Assembly: GCA_034414555.1 (NCBI GenBank)
Contig: DAOUMA010000016.1
Span: forward strand, 171,775-235,774
Direction: 5' to 3'
DNA: 64,000 nt
From: CG2-30-46-19 sp034414555
GTDB taxonomy: Bacteria > Chloroflexota > Dehalococcoidia > GIF9 > AB-539-J10
The position numbers were made by a program, and so were the translations under genes. This document shows, one piece after another, positions 1 through 9,350 of this stretch. Every line of letters starts with the position of its first letter. Positions within the stretch are counted from its first letter, which is position 1. The notes beneath the pieces are model-generated. The model did not search any database. It saw nothing but the letters and a program-made list of their open reading frames with translations, and had not been told where the DNA came from.

Positions 1-891
1 CTTAAGGTGATTAATTTGCCTAACAGTGCTCACTACCTGTGTTATCTTGATGAGCTTGGCTTGCTCCTAGCTTTAGTCCCGGAATTGGCAGAAGGCAAGG
101 GCGTAGAACAACCAGGATTACATTTTTGGGATGTATTTGACCATTCTTTGCAAACCGTAGCAGCGATAGAATTTCTAATCAGGGAGCATGATTGGGAGTA
201 TGGCAATGAAGCGCTATTAACCGATACCCCCTGGTCACAAGGTATAAAGGAACATGTTGCTCAAGAAGTATCCAGTGGTAGCACGCATAAAACCTTGCTT
301 AAACTGGGTGGATTGTTCCATGATATTGCCAAGCCAAGGACAAAATCTGTGGATAATACCGATAGAACGCATTTTTATGGTCATGCTAAACAGGGAGCAG
401 ATGTGACAACGGCTATCCTGGAAAGGCTACGATTTAGCAACCGAGAGATAAACTTGGTGAAAAGCCTCGTTTACCACCATCTTCGCCCAATGCAAATGGC
501 AAATAAAGAGATGCCTACGCAGCGAGCAATCTATCGCTACTTCAAGGATACCGGCGATGCCAGTATTGATATTTTAATTTTAGCTTTGGCTGATTATCTT
601 GCCAGCCGTGGACCTTTGGTAGAGATGACAGAATGGGAGAAACATTGTAAGCTGGTAAACTATATACTAACCGAGTATGATAAACAGCAGGCTAAGGTTT
701 TGCCACCAAAACTGGTTGATGGGTATGACTTGATTAACACCTTTGGTTTAACTCCAGGACCATTAATTGGTGAGCTTTTGGACTTAGTGCAGGAAGCTCA
801 AGCCAGTGGTGAGCTAACCAGCAAGGAAGAAGCACTAGCCCTAGCTCGAGCGGAATTGGATAAGCGCACTTTGAAGGATAAGGCTAGCTAA
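1..891 (+). CDS. cca: CCA tRNA nucleotidyltransferase family protein, C-terminal HD-domain part (5' end outside window)
   Basis: The frame is open to the left window edge, so this is the C-terminal part of a longer protein. Visible HD-phosphohydrolase signatures are WDVFDHSLQTV, the metal-binding GGLFHDIAKP, GHAKQGADV, VYHHLRP and ILALADYLAS. This order is that of the HD-containing class II CCA-adding enzyme/poly(A) polymerase family, whose N-terminal nucleotidyltransferase half would lie upstream. The family adds or repairs the 3' CCA of tRNAs in the cytoplasm. Most tRNA genes in this window lack an encoded CCA, so such an enzyme is needed. The stop codon directly abuts the secD start, which suggests one transcript. 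A stand-alone HD hydrolase is the alternative. Confidence 0.75.
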   Translation, partial: LKVINLPNSAHYLCYLDELGLLLALVPELAEGKGVEQPGLHFWDVFDHSLQTVAAIEFLIREHDWEYGNEALLTDTPWSQGIKEHVAQEVSSGSTHKTLLKLGGLFHDIAKPRTKSVDNTDRTHFYGHAKQGADVTTAILERLRFSNREINLVKSLVYHHLRPMQMANKEMPTQRAIYRYFKDTGDASIDILILALADYLASRGPLVEMTEWEKHCKLVNYILTEYDKQQAKVLPPKLVDGYDLINTFGLTPGPLIGELLDLVQEAQASGELTSKEEALALARAELDKRTLKDKAS

Positions 892-2232
892 TTGAACAAG
901 AGGAATATTTACTGGTTAATTTTCATCATTGTGCTGGTTGGCCTTGCCTTATGGGCAATATTGCCGGTGAACGCGAAGTTACTCGGTCCTAATGGGCTAA
1001 TGCTTGGTCTTGACCTTAGAGGTGGTAGTCAGTTGCTTTACGAAGCCAATTTGTCTCAAAAAGACCCCTCTATGAGTGACGCGGAGGCTATGGCAGCGGT
1101 AGTAGGGAAAATTCACAAAAGGATTAGCGATAAATATCCTGCTATGGAGCCTACAGTTCAGACGCAGGGTACTGACCGAATATTGGTTCAGCTTCCCGGG
1201 GTGGAGAATATTACCGAGGCAGTTAATCTCATCGGGAAGACCGCTCTGCTCGACTTTAGGGAGCAGAAGTTCTATGCAAATGGAACCGCGATGCTTGATG
1301 AACTGGGGAACCCAATTTACCAGGATGAGCCTGCCAAGGCTATAGGTACAAATGGTCAGGAAGAGGAGCTCACCGGTAAGTATTTGACCCGTGCCTATCG
1401 GGCTGTAGACCCTACCGCGGGTCCGGTAGTCTATCTGGAATGGAACAGCGAGGGAGCATATCTCTTTGAGCGAATAACGCAGAGAAATGTGGGCAAAAGA
1501 TTAGCCATCTTTTTAGATAATGAAATGATATCAGCCCCGGTGGTTAAAACAGCTATTACTGCTACCGAGAAAGGGTATATAAGCGGTCTTACCATAGATG
1601 AAGCTGGAAATTTAGCAATACAGCTTAACTCTGGTTCTTTAAATGTTCCTTTGACAATCATTGGACAGGAAAATATAGACCCTACCTTAGGTGCTGATTC
1701 CATCCAAAAGAGCAAACAAGCCGCAATAATTGGGATTGTATTGCTTCTCCTATTTATGTCCCTTTACTACCGCCTACCTGGTGTCATAGCCTGTATCAGC
1801 CTTGGGATTTATGGTGTTTTCTTTTTAGCTATCCTCAGTGTTTTTCCGATAACTCTGACCCTGCCTAGCATTGCCGGTGTCATTTTGTCTGTGGGCATGG
1901 CTGTTGATGCCCATGTTCTTATTTTTGAGAGGATGAAGGAGGAATTGCGCTCTGGACGCACCTTGGGTGCTGCGGTGGAGGCTGGATCTAGTCGTGCCTG
2001 GCCAGCTATTCGTGACAGTAACATCACTACATTTATCGCCTGCGCCATCCTTATCTGGCTTGGTATGAGCAGCGCATTTCATGCCTCCATGATTACTGGC
2101 TTTGCCATAACCTTGTTTATTGGTGTGGCATTAAGCATGTTTACCGCCGTTATTATCACTCGAATTTTCCTTCGTTTTGTCATTGGCAGTCGCCTGGTCA
2201 CTAATCTGGCAGCTTACGGTGTTAGAGTATGA
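892..2232 (+). CDS. secD: Protein translocase subunit SecD
   Basis: Preprotein translocase accessory membrane protein that, with SecF, uses the proton motive force to help release secreted proteins outside the membrane. The 446-residue product has an N-terminal membrane helix (about 6-25), the conserved LGLDLRGGSQLLYE stretch (about 38-51), a periplasmic-type domain, and a block of membrane helices in the last third containing VGMAVDAHVLIFERMKEEL, the RND-type signature. The start is TTG, placed immediately after the upstream stop. It overlaps secF by four bases (ATGA), so the pair is translationally coupled. Length is normal for the compact Gram-positive/Chloroflexota type. Confidence 0.96.
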   Translation: MNKRNIYWLIFIIVLVGLALWAILPVNAKLLGPNGLMLGLDLRGGSQLLYEANLSQKDPSMSDAEAMAAVVGKIHKRISDKYPAMEPTVQTQGTDRILVQLPGVENITEAVNLIGKTALLDFREQKFYANGTAMLDELGNPIYQDEPAKAIGTNGQEEELTGKYLTRAYRAVDPTAGPVVYLEWNSEGAYLFERITQRNVGKRLAIFLDNEMISAPVVKTAITATEKGYISGLTIDEAGNLAIQLNSGSLNVPLTIIGQENIDPTLGADSIQKSKQAAIIGIVLLLLFMSLYYRLPGVIACISLGIYGVFFLAILSVFPITLTLPSIAGVILSVGMAVDAHVLIFERMKEELRSGRTLGAAVEAGSSRAWPAIRDSNITTFIACAILIWLGMSSAFHASMITGFAITLFIGVALSMFTAVIITRIFLRFVIGSRLVTNLAAYGVRV

Positions 2233-3173
2233 TTGACTTTATAGGGAAAAAACAGTGGTTTTTCCTGGGCTCAGCCATAATGATTATTGTGATGATAATC
2301 TCACTAGCCGTTTTCAAGCTGCAGCCCGGGATTGACTTCACCGGTGGTACATCTATGACCATCAATTTTACTCCTCAGGTGGAATTGAATGAGTCGACTC
2401 AGATTCAGAGCCAATTGCGTCAGGAAATGGCAGCGCTCGGACATCCTGAGGCCATCATCCAATTTCGGGAGCAGAGTCGGGATTTTTTTGTTCGTATGAA
2501 GTTTATATCACCGGAAGAAAAAGATGTGTTGGAGCATAACCTGACAGCAGATCTTCAACGGGACGTGGCAATTTCTACTACTCTTGCGGTGTCGCCAAGT
2601 ATCGCTGCAACAACAGTTCGTAACGCTGGCATCGCTGTGGCGATAGCTATTGGGGCTATGGTAATTTATATTGCCTGGGCGTTTCGCCGCATGCCCAGAC
2701 CCTTTCGGTGGGGCACCTGTGCCGCTATCGCCCTCATTCATGATGTGCTCATTGTTTTGGGCGTTTTTGCTATTCTCGGGCGAGTGGCTAATGTGGAAGT
2801 TGACGCTCTGTTAATCACTGCAATACTCACCATCGTGGGCTACAGCATCAACAACAGTGTGGTTGTGTTTGACCGTATCAGGGAGAATATGACTAAGGGC
2901 ATCAGTCCTGATTTTGCCGTAACGGTGAATTCTAGCATTGTAGAGACTCTAGCACGTTGCTTGAATAGCTCATGGACCGTGCTCTTGGTTATTTTAGCAT
3001 TGCTGCTCTTCGGTGGAGCCACGATTCATTACTTTGTATTAGCACTATTTATTGGGGTGCTTGTTGGTACTTATACCTCAGTATGCATCGCCGGTCCGCT
3101 CTTAGTTGCTTGGGAGAAAGGGGAGTGGAGGCAAATGTTTCCCCGGCTTTCCTCATCCCAAAAAGCTGCTTGA
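2229..3173 (+). CDS. secF: Protein translocase subunit SecF
   Basis: Partner of SecD in the SecDF translocase accessory complex. The 314-residue protein begins with a membrane helix (about 12-30), then the family motif LQPGIDFTGGTSM, a soluble domain, and five further membrane helices. The RND-like signature GYSINNSVVVFDRIREN lies at about 204-220. It starts within the secD stop region (four-base overlap), and its TGA stop shares one base with the hemW ATG, so secD, secF and hemW are packed as one operon. Confidence 0.96.
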   Translation: MIDFIGKKQWFFLGSAIMIIVMIISLAVFKLQPGIDFTGGTSMTINFTPQVELNESTQIQSQLRQEMAALGHPEAIIQFREQSRDFFVRMKFISPEEKDVLEHNLTADLQRDVAISTTLAVSPSIAATTVRNAGIAVAIAIGAMVIYIAWAFRRMPRPFRWGTCAAIALIHDVLIVLGVFAILGRVANVEVDALLITAILTIVGYSINNSVVVFDRIRENMTKGISPDFAVTVNSSIVETLARCLNSSWTVLLVILALLLFGGATIHYFVLALFIGVLVGTYTSVCIAGPLLVAWEKGEWRQMFPRLSSSQKAA

Positions 3174-4423
3174 TGGGTAAATTACCGAAATTGAGCCTCT
3201 ATTTCCACATCCCTTTTTGCTTGTCTAAGTGTTATTACTGTGACTTTAACTCCTACGCTGGGTTAAGCTGGCTCATTCCTCAATATGTAGAGGCCTTAAA
3301 GGAAGAAATACAGCTTTATGCCAACGGTGTCGGGATGGTTGAACTGAAAACAATTTATTTTGGTGGAGGTACACCTAGCTTGCTTCCCATGAACTCAGTA
3401 TCCGGTATACTGAAGACCTGCAGCAGGCTTTTCAATGTGTCACCAAATTCGGAAGTGACCTTGGAAGCAAATCCTGGAACCATTGACCAATCCTTTCTGA
3501 CCTTACTAAGGCAAAGTGGTGTTAATCGCTTGAGTTTAGGAGTGCAAAGCTTCAGCGATAGTGAACTTAAGTTACTGGGAAGAGTCCACTCAGCAGTTGA
3601 AGCCAGAGAGGCTTATTTAACAGCCAGAGAGGCAGGATTTGAGAATATCAATATCGATTTGCTATACGCCTTGCCACAGCAGACAATAAGCGATTGGCAA
3701 AATAATCTTATTGAGGCGATAAAGCTAAATCCTGAGCATCTTTCACTTTATCCTCTTACCCTAGAGCCTGGGACACCATTGGCCAATGCTGTAGCATCAG
3801 GTTCACTGCCAAAACTCAACGCTGACCTGGCGGCTGACATGTATTTGCTGGCTAAACATAAGCTGGCTAAAGAGGGCTATAACCACTATGAGATATCCAA
3901 TTGGGCATTGCCCGAGAAGGAATGTCAACACAACTTAACCTATTGGGAAGATGAGCCTTATTTGGGTTTCGGTGCTGGTGCTCATTCTTATCTAGGTGGT
4001 TATCGCTGGGCTAATGTTTCATCCCCAATACAATATGTAAAGCACCTCAGCAATACGGAAATAAAAGTGTCTCAACAACCATATTTCAATAGTCCCGTGG
4101 TGGATAACATCGAGCACATTGACCGGGATTTAGAAATTGCTGAATCGGTGATCTTGGGCTTGAGATTAGAGGGGGGAGTAAATTTTGCTAACTTTACTCA
4201 TCGCTTTGGAATGGAGCTTTATTCTATTTATCCCCAACAGCAAATTAACGACCTAGTTGAACTAGGTTTGATAGCTAAAAATGAACATGGAATCAGGCTA
4301 ACCACTAAAGGCAAACTTTTGGGGAACGAAGTTTTCCTGCGTTTCTTACCACAATATAAGTCTTTTTCTTGTCATTCTGAGCGTAGCGAAGAATCTAAAG
4401 CCCTTTCACGGAGCCCATCCTGA
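3173..4423 (+). CDS. hemW: Radical SAM heme chaperone HemW (coproporphyrinogen III oxidase-like)
   Basis: Radical SAM protein of the HemW family, which binds heme and delivers it to target proteins; it is often mis-annotated as oxygen-independent coproporphyrinogen oxidase. The cluster motif CLSKCYYC (CX3CX2C) is at about residues 15-22, followed by YFGGGTPSLL and LEANPGTID. The chosen ATG overlaps the secF stop by one base; an upstream extension of the frame runs through secF and is not believed. The final roughly 18 residues (CHSERSEES and onward) come from a dispersed palindromic repeat, so the native C-terminus has been replaced or extended by repeat DNA. Confidence 0.92.
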   Translation: MGKLPKLSLYFHIPFCLSKCYYCDFNSYAGLSWLIPQYVEALKEEIQLYANGVGMVELKTIYFGGGTPSLLPMNSVSGILKTCSRLFNVSPNSEVTLEANPGTIDQSFLTLLRQSGVNRLSLGVQSFSDSELKLLGRVHSAVEAREAYLTAREAGFENINIDLLYALPQQTISDWQNNLIEAIKLNPEHLSLYPLTLEPGTPLANAVASGSLPKLNADLAADMYLLAKHKLAKEGYNHYEISNWALPEKECQHNLTYWEDEPYLGFGAGAHSYLGGYRWANVSSPIQYVKHLSNTEIKVSQQPYFNSPVVDNIEHIDRDLEIAESVILGLRLEGGVNFANFTHRFGMELYSIYPQQQINDLVELGLIAKNEHGIRLTTKGKLLGNEVFLRFLPQYKSFSCHSERSEESKALSRSPS

Positions 4424-4460
4424 GCGATATTCTTCGGTCGCTTCGCTCCCTCAGAATGAC
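4371..4460. repeat. Dispersed palindromic repeat element (MITE/REP-like)
   Basis: A 90-base element with perfect 11-base terminal inverted repeats, GTCATTCTGAG at the left and CTCAGAATGAC at the right. Internal arms (AGCGAAGAAT against ATTCTTCG and GCTTCGCT) would extend the hairpin. It provides the last codons and the stop of hemW and could also act as a transcription end for the converging genes on both sides. Related elements of the GTCATTGCGAG type are at 55976-56010 and 58865-58970. Confidence 0.8.
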
Positions 4461-4501
4461 AGAAAACGAAGAGCTCAAGGTAACATAGGTGCTCTTCGCC
4501 C

Positions 4502-5539
4502 TTAATCTTCTATATGGTGTGTTTCCTTTACTTTTTTAAGGTGTTGTTCAAAATCAACGGTTTTTCTTGTCAGCGGCGCCTTGCCCAGCGGGTCGACTAT
4601 CTCCGTGTTGCCCAGAAGAACATCGAAAATAGCCTTTGTCCCTGAAGCAGCCACCTGAAGGTTGTAGCCACCTTCCAATGTAAGGATAAGATGTCCTTGA
4701 CATAATTCAATAGCCAGCTGTTTTAGTATCTTAGCAATCTGAGCAAAACCAGTAACGCTCATCTGCATCATAGCTATATCGTCAGCCCAGTGAGGGTCAA
4801 AACCTGCAGAAACAAGAATAAGCTGTGGTTGGAATTTCGTAGCTACTGGAATAAGAACCTCGTTGAAAGCTCTCAGGTATTGCTCATCTCCCCAGCCGGC
4901 AGCCATAGGGAAATTAACGGTATATCCCTCGCCTTGACCAGTTCCGGTTTCATCCAGCCAGCCGGTCCCGGGATAAAAGGGATATTGGTGGGTAGAGAAG
5001 TAAAGGACTTTGGGGTCACCGTAAAAAGCCTCCTGCGTACCATTGCCATGGTGAACATCAAAATCAACGATAAGGATGCGTTTAATATTAAAGTTAGCCC
5101 GGGCGAATTTAGCTGCAATAGCCACATTGTTGAAAATGCAGAATCCCATTGCTCTATTGCGGGTGGCATGGTGTCCTGGAGGTCTAACTAAAGCAAAAGC
5201 AGAATTAACCTCGCCTGCCATTACTTTTTCTACAGCGGATAGCAACCCACCAACAGCATATAAAGCTACTTCATATGACCTCGGGCACATAACAGTATCA
5301 GGGTCAAGCCATCCACCACCATTTTCAGCCTTGCCTTTAATACGCAAAACATATTCTGGAGCATGCACCATTTCTACCTCCTCTATTGAGGCAAGGCGGG
5401 GAGAAAACGAGATAAGCTTTTCTTTCATGCCGGTCTTCTCCAAATGCGACATTATGGATACTAACCTCCGGGAATTCTCCACATGGGCACCAGTATCATG
5501 CTCTAGATAAATTGGGTCATAAACCAATCCTGCCTTCAT
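4502..5539 (-). CDS. Histone deacetylase family protein (class II-like / acetoin utilization type)
   Basis: Zinc-dependent deacetylase fold of the HDAC/AcuC/acetylpolyamine amidohydrolase family. Seen in order: VRPPGHHA (118-125, the active-site His pair), DFDVHHGNGT (about 159-168, metal and charge-relay residues), STHQYPFYPGTG, SAGFDPHWADD (zinc-binding Asp) and LEGGYNL near the C-terminus. At 345 residues it is full length. An AGAGGTG ribosome binding site lies just upstream of the ATG. In bacteria such enzymes deacetylate proteins such as acetyl-CoA synthetase or small acetylated amines; the substrate here is unknown. It neighbours an acyl-CoA synthetase-type gene transcribed divergently, so a role in acyl metabolism control is possible but only inferred. 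Confidence 0.9.
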   Translation of the reverse strand: MKAGLVYDPIYLEHDTGAHVENSRRLVSIMSHLEKTGMKEKLISFSPRLASIEEVEMVHAPEYVLRIKGKAENGGGWLDPDTVMCPRSYEVALYAVGGLLSAVEKVMAGEVNSAFALVRPPGHHATRNRAMGFCIFNNVAIAAKFARANFNIKRILIVDFDVHHGNGTQEAFYGDPKVLYFSTHQYPFYPGTGWLDETGTGQGEGYTVNFPMAAGWGDEQYLRAFNEVLIPVATKFQPQLILVSAGFDPHWADDIAMMQMSVTGFAQIAKILKQLAIELCQGHLILTLEGGYNLQVAASGTKAIFDVLLGNTEIVDPLGKAPLTRKTVDFEQHLKKVKETHHIED

Positions 5540-5608
5540 AATTAATCACCTCTTATTGCATCATAGCAAAGCTAGTTGAGCAAGACAACGGTGTTTTCTG
5601 AGTTGCAA

Positions 5609-5637
5609 TTGACGGCACTTCCTAAATGGAATAGTAT
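5609..5637 (+). promoter_or_regulatory. Sigma70-type promoter for the acyl-CoA synthetase subunit gene
   Basis: TTGACG (5609-5614), a 17-base spacer, then TAGTAT (5632-5637). The transcript would start near 5644, about 45-70 bases before the coding region. This is the same -10 sequence as in the promoters near 62780 and 63372. Confidence 0.55.
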
Positions 5638-5687
5638 AGGGGATTGGCTAAATTGGTATCTTGAAAGCCTTGGGCAATTAGTAGCCG

Positions 5688-7196
5688 ATGATAGTTAGTA
5701 ATAGAGAGGTTATGTCTGAAATAGCTCAAAAATTTGATCCCCTTTTCAATCCTAGGTCGCTTACTTTGATTGGAGCATCAGCAAATCCATATAAATGGGG
5801 GGCTGTTATCTTGTCTCACATTATCACCGGGCACTTCAAAGGCAAAGTGTACCCGGTAAATCCGCGAGAGAAAGAAATCTTGGGCTTGAAGGTATATTCC
5901 AGTGTCAAGACTCTGCCTGAAACTCCCGATCTTGCTGTAGTTGTGATTCCCTCTTCGAGTGTGCCACAAGTTTTGCAAGAATGTGGTGAGAAGGGAATCA
6001 AGGCCGCGGTCATTGTCACTGCTGGTTTTGCTGAGATAGGAGTTGAAGGGGAGAAATTGCAGCAGGAAGTGGTCAACATAGCCCGCGAACATGGCATGAT
6101 TTTAGTGGGACCTAATTGCTTTGGCATCATCAGCACAGCTTGCAGTTTGTGTGCCATTATGCCCCCTTTATTTCCCCATCCAGGGCCCTTTGCTGTAGTC
6201 TCACAAAGCGGCAATATCGGTTTTTCCATCGTCCAAAGATTAATCAGTAAGGGTTTTGGCATCAGCAAGCTTATCAGCTATGGCAATGAAGCGGATTTGC
6301 ATTGTGAAGATTATCTTGAGTATTTGGCCGAGGATGCTGAGACTAAAGTCATATTGAGCTATATTGAAGGGTTCAAAGACGGCAGGAAGTTTTTTGAAAT
6401 AGCTAAAAAGGTCACTCGAAAAAAGCCCATCGTGACGCTCAAGGCGGGATATACAAGTGCCGGAGCAAAGGCAGCCAAATCGCATACTGCTGCCTTGGCA
6501 GGTTCTGATGCTATTTTTGATTCTGTTTGCAAGCAAGCAGGGATTATAAGGGTTCGGGACATGGATGAGATATTCAACGTCGGTGCTGCCTTAGTGCATC
6601 AACCACTCCCCCGGGGGAAAGGGGTAGGAATAATCACTGCTGGTGGAGGTTGGGGGGTTCTTGGCGCCGATGCCTGTGTCAATGCTGGTCTTAGCGTGGC
6701 TCAGCTTCCTGAGGAAACTATAGGTGAACTGGATAGCCTACTGCCTTCCTGGTGGAGCCGGGGCAACCCTGTAGATTTGGTGGCGGGGGTCTTCGGGGAG
6801 GATGTGATGAAATCTATCGAGGTCATGCTCCGTTGTGATGCTATTGATGGTCTGATGTTGCTGAACTTATCACCAATGCTGCCAAGGGGCATAGTATTGG
6901 TATCCATCGAAAGCCCAGATTTGCGTGAGCAGCTTAAGTCATTTGCGGATTCCCTGGCTGAGGTTCTTGAGCAATTAGCACTTTTGGTGGCGAAGTATAG
7001 TAAGCCAATTATCATTGCTGCTTCAGAGTTTGGTAGTGGATATGTAGATGCTCAGGTAAGCAAGCTGGCGGTGCAAAAAGGAATTCCATGGTATCTGTTG
7101 CCCGAACATGCTGCTGCCGTCCTTTCTAGATTAGCTGAGTATGCTGAATACCGGGGGAATTTATCCTCTCACGGTCCTTCAGTGCTTGAGCTATAA
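5688..7196 (+). CDS. Acyl-CoA synthetase (ADP-forming) alpha-type subunit, CoA-binding
   Basis: Member of the nucleoside-diphosphate-forming acyl-CoA synthetase family (acetate-CoA ligase ADP-forming alpha subunit type). Seen: CoA-binding Rossmann domain at the N-terminus (NPRSLTLIGASANPYKWG, VYPVNP, VVIPSSSVPQVL, AGFAEIG), then succinyl-CoA ligase-like domains with GPNCFGI, VSQSGNIGFS and the phospho-His region KSHTAALAGSDAIFD (His about 265). These enzymes interconvert acyl-CoA + ADP + Pi with acid + ATP + CoA. The ATP-grasp beta domain is missing from the protein and no beta-subunit gene is next to it, so the partner must be encoded elsewhere. The start could also be the ATG at 5712, which has a GAGAGG very close by. 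Confidence 0.85.
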   Translation: MIVSNREVMSEIAQKFDPLFNPRSLTLIGASANPYKWGAVILSHIITGHFKGKVYPVNPREKEILGLKVYSSVKTLPETPDLAVVVIPSSSVPQVLQECGEKGIKAAVIVTAGFAEIGVEGEKLQQEVVNIAREHGMILVGPNCFGIISTACSLCAIMPPLFPHPGPFAVVSQSGNIGFSIVQRLISKGFGISKLISYGNEADLHCEDYLEYLAEDAETKVILSYIEGFKDGRKFFEIAKKVTRKKPIVTLKAGYTSAGAKAAKSHTAALAGSDAIFDSVCKQAGIIRVRDMDEIFNVGAALVHQPLPRGKGVGIITAGGGWGVLGADACVNAGLSVAQLPEETIGELDSLLPSWWSRGNPVDLVAGVFGEDVMKSIEVMLRCDAIDGLMLLNLSPMLPRGIVLVSIESPDLREQLKSFADSLAEVLEQLALLVAKYSKPIIIAASEFGSGYVDAQVSKLAVQKGIPWYLLPEHAAAVLSRLAEYAEYRGNLSSHGPSVLEL

Positions 7197-7444
7197 CACT
7201 AAGATAGCAAGAACGTTAAGCTAAATAAGCACGGTTGGTGACCCTCGTCAAATACAGCTGAACATACCCCACCGCGTCAAGCGAGGGAAAATCTCCCGGC
7301 GTTTAAAAGGAGAATAAGCAAATCTTCACAACCCCATAGGCCAAAATTCAGTCACATTATCTTTGTGGGAGTAATAGTTGTTTATCATGATAGCAAAACA
7401 CAAGGACAATCTTCGCGGGTTTTTCATTGAAGGGTGAGACTAAA
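7197..7444 (+). other. Intergenic stretch without recognised gene
   Basis: I find no credible coding frame or RNA gene between the acyl-CoA synthetase subunit and the promoter at 7445. The only clear signals in the whole 412-base gap are that promoter and the AGGAGGTGAG ribosome binding site at 7596-7605. Confidence 0.5.
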
Positions 7445-7473
7445 TTGACTGGAAGGGGGACGTAGTTTATACT
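7445..7473 (+). promoter_or_regulatory. Strong sigma70-type promoter for the ThDP enzyme / alcohol dehydrogenase pair
   Basis: TTGACT (7445-7450), 17-base spacer, TATACT (7468-7473). Transcription would begin near 7480, leaving a leader of about 130 bases before the ATG at 7609. I did not identify a known riboswitch in that leader. Confidence 0.65.
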
Positions 7474-7608
7474 TGATAGCTAAAATTAAAAATAGTAAAA
7501 AGCGGCGCAGCTAAGCTTTATTTTCCACAAAGGTCACCTTGGGGAAAGTGCTGTTAACTGAAAAGTCCTGTTTGTATATGGATAATTTTTGTTATAGGAG
7601 GTGAGATT

Positions 7609-9327
7609 ATGGCTAAAATAACAGGTGGAGAAGTTTTGAAGCGCTGTCTTGTCCAGGAAAACGTTAGATATGTTTTCGGTGTGTGTGGAGCTCAATTTTT
7701 GCCTTTTTTAGATGCCATCTACCAGGACGAACGAATTGAGTTCATTGGTACTAGGCATGAGGCTGCAGCGGCTCATGCTGCAGACGCCTGGACACGTGTA
7801 ACGGGGAAACCAGGTGTATGTATCGGAACAGTAGGTCCTGGAGCTGCAAATTTGGTTGCCGGAGTATACCCCCCTTCCGCAGATAGCATTCCTGTAATAG
7901 CAATTACAGCACAGAATCAGACATGGCGTTCGTATCCCGACCACGGTTCCACTCAAGGCTTAGATCAAATTTCGCTATTTAAGGGGGTCACTAAATGGAA
8001 TGCCGTTATCTCTCATTGGGAACGTATTCCTGAACTCGTTCATCAGGCCTTCAGAATAGCCACCTCGGGTAGACCTGGACCGGTTCATCTTGATTTCCCT
8101 TCAGATGTCATGTTTCAAGCCAAAGACGAGAATGAGGTTAAAACCGTTCCCCCCAGAAGTTATAGACCCATTGAGCGTCCGGTTGGCGATATTTCGTTAA
8201 TTGAGCAAGCCGCGAAAATGTTGAGCGAGACGAAATTGCCGCTCATCCATGCTGGAGGTGGGGTTCTTCGCTCAGAGGCTTCTGAGGAGCTTATTCAACT
8301 CGCTGAGTATTTACAAGCCCCAGTAACCACCTCCGTACAAGGAAAGGGCGCTATCCCAGAGGATCATCACCTCTGCCTTATTTCAAATTGTTTTGGCACG
8401 GGGGGACTCGTTGTTCAAGCCGATGCGGATGTCGTGCTCTTGGTTGGAGGACGACTAGCTGACCTTGAGTTCTGGGGCAAGCCGCCTGCTTGGGGCGACC
8501 CAGCACAGCAGAAACTTATCCAGATAGATATCAGTGGCGACATGATTGGACTTAACCGGTTAGTAGACATCGGTATAGTTGGTGACGCAAAATCCACCCT
8601 TCGTGCTCTTTTAGAAGCGTTAAGGAAACATACGCCGAAAAAAGAGGAGCGTGAATCTCTTCAATCCTACAAACAAGTAGAGAAAGACTGGCTTGAAGGG
8701 TTCAAGGAAATGTGTGAGTCGGATAGTGTGCCGGTCCATCCAGCGCGATTGGTAAAAGAAGCGCGGGAATTCTTTCCAAGGGATGCCATCGTTGTAACTG
8801 ATGGAGGAAACACATCTGTCTGGTGCGTGCGGTTAAATCGCATCTATGAACCAAATACATTCTTAAGCTGTTCATCGGGAGATGCAGGTCACCTCGGAGC
8901 TGGTATTCCTTATGCCATCGCAGCCAAGTTAGCAGCTCCCTCAAAACAAGTATATTGTATCACCGGGGATGGCTCATTCGGTCTTAACATCCAGGAATTG
9001 GAAACAGCGAGTCGTCTACAGTTGCCTATCGTATTCATAGTTCATAATGACAGTGCTTGGGGAATGATAAGAGCTGGGCAAACAGCGTCTTTTGGAAAAA
9101 GATATATCGGTGTTGACTTGGGTAACATCCGCTACGATGAAGTCGCTCGAGGTATGAATTGCTATGGGGAAAGAGTGGTGAAGCCTTCCGAGATCAAACC
9201 TGCTTTACAAAGAGCAGTCGACTCCAAGCTTCCCGCTGTGCTAGACGTAGTAATTGACAAAGAAGTGTTACCCTCACCGGATCTTGAGCTTTGTGTGGGA
9301 ATGTGGTTAGAGGGTTGTGGTGAATAA
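7609..9327 (+). CDS. Thiamine-diphosphate-dependent enzyme (acetolactate synthase large-subunit family)
   Basis: A 572-residue ThDP enzyme with the three-domain layout of the acetolactate synthase/benzoylformate decarboxylase family. Seen: the catalytic glutamate in GTRHEAAAAHA (Glu51), GPGAANL, central domain (VLLVGGRLAD), and the ThDP/Mg site GDGSFGLN (about 453-460) followed by HNDSAWG. It has a strong ribosome binding site, AGGAGGTGAG. The true reaction cannot be read from the sequence: acetolactate synthase, a 2-oxoacid decarboxylase and other carboligases share these motifs. No regulatory small subunit (ilvN) or ilvC is adjacent. Instead an iron-type alcohol dehydrogenase follows 23 bases later, which suggests that the enzyme makes an aldehyde that the neighbour reduces (inference). 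Confidence 0.85.
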   Translation: MAKITGGEVLKRCLVQENVRYVFGVCGAQFLPFLDAIYQDERIEFIGTRHEAAAAHAADAWTRVTGKPGVCIGTVGPGAANLVAGVYPPSADSIPVIAITAQNQTWRSYPDHGSTQGLDQISLFKGVTKWNAVISHWERIPELVHQAFRIATSGRPGPVHLDFPSDVMFQAKDENEVKTVPPRSYRPIERPVGDISLIEQAAKMLSETKLPLIHAGGGVLRSEASEELIQLAEYLQAPVTTSVQGKGAIPEDHHLCLISNCFGTGGLVVQADADVVLLVGGRLADLEFWGKPPAWGDPAQQKLIQIDISGDMIGLNRLVDIGIVGDAKSTLRALLEALRKHTPKKEERESLQSYKQVEKDWLEGFKEMCESDSVPVHPARLVKEAREFFPRDAIVVTDGGNTSVWCVRLNRIYEPNTFLSCSSGDAGHLGAGIPYAIAAKLAAPSKQVYCITGDGSFGLNIQELETASRLQLPIVFIVHNDSAWGMIRAGQTASFGKRYIGVDLGNIRYDEVARGMNCYGERVVKPSEIKPALQRAVDSKLPAVLDVVIDKEVLPSPDLELCVGMWLEGCGE

Positions 9328-9350
9328 GCAAGAAAGGCAATAGTAGAAAG

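Noticed and set aside
5076..5510. Plus-strand frame inside the deacetylase gene
   Set aside because: Long open frame, but the opposite strand encodes a full deacetylase with all motifs; it is a shadow frame.
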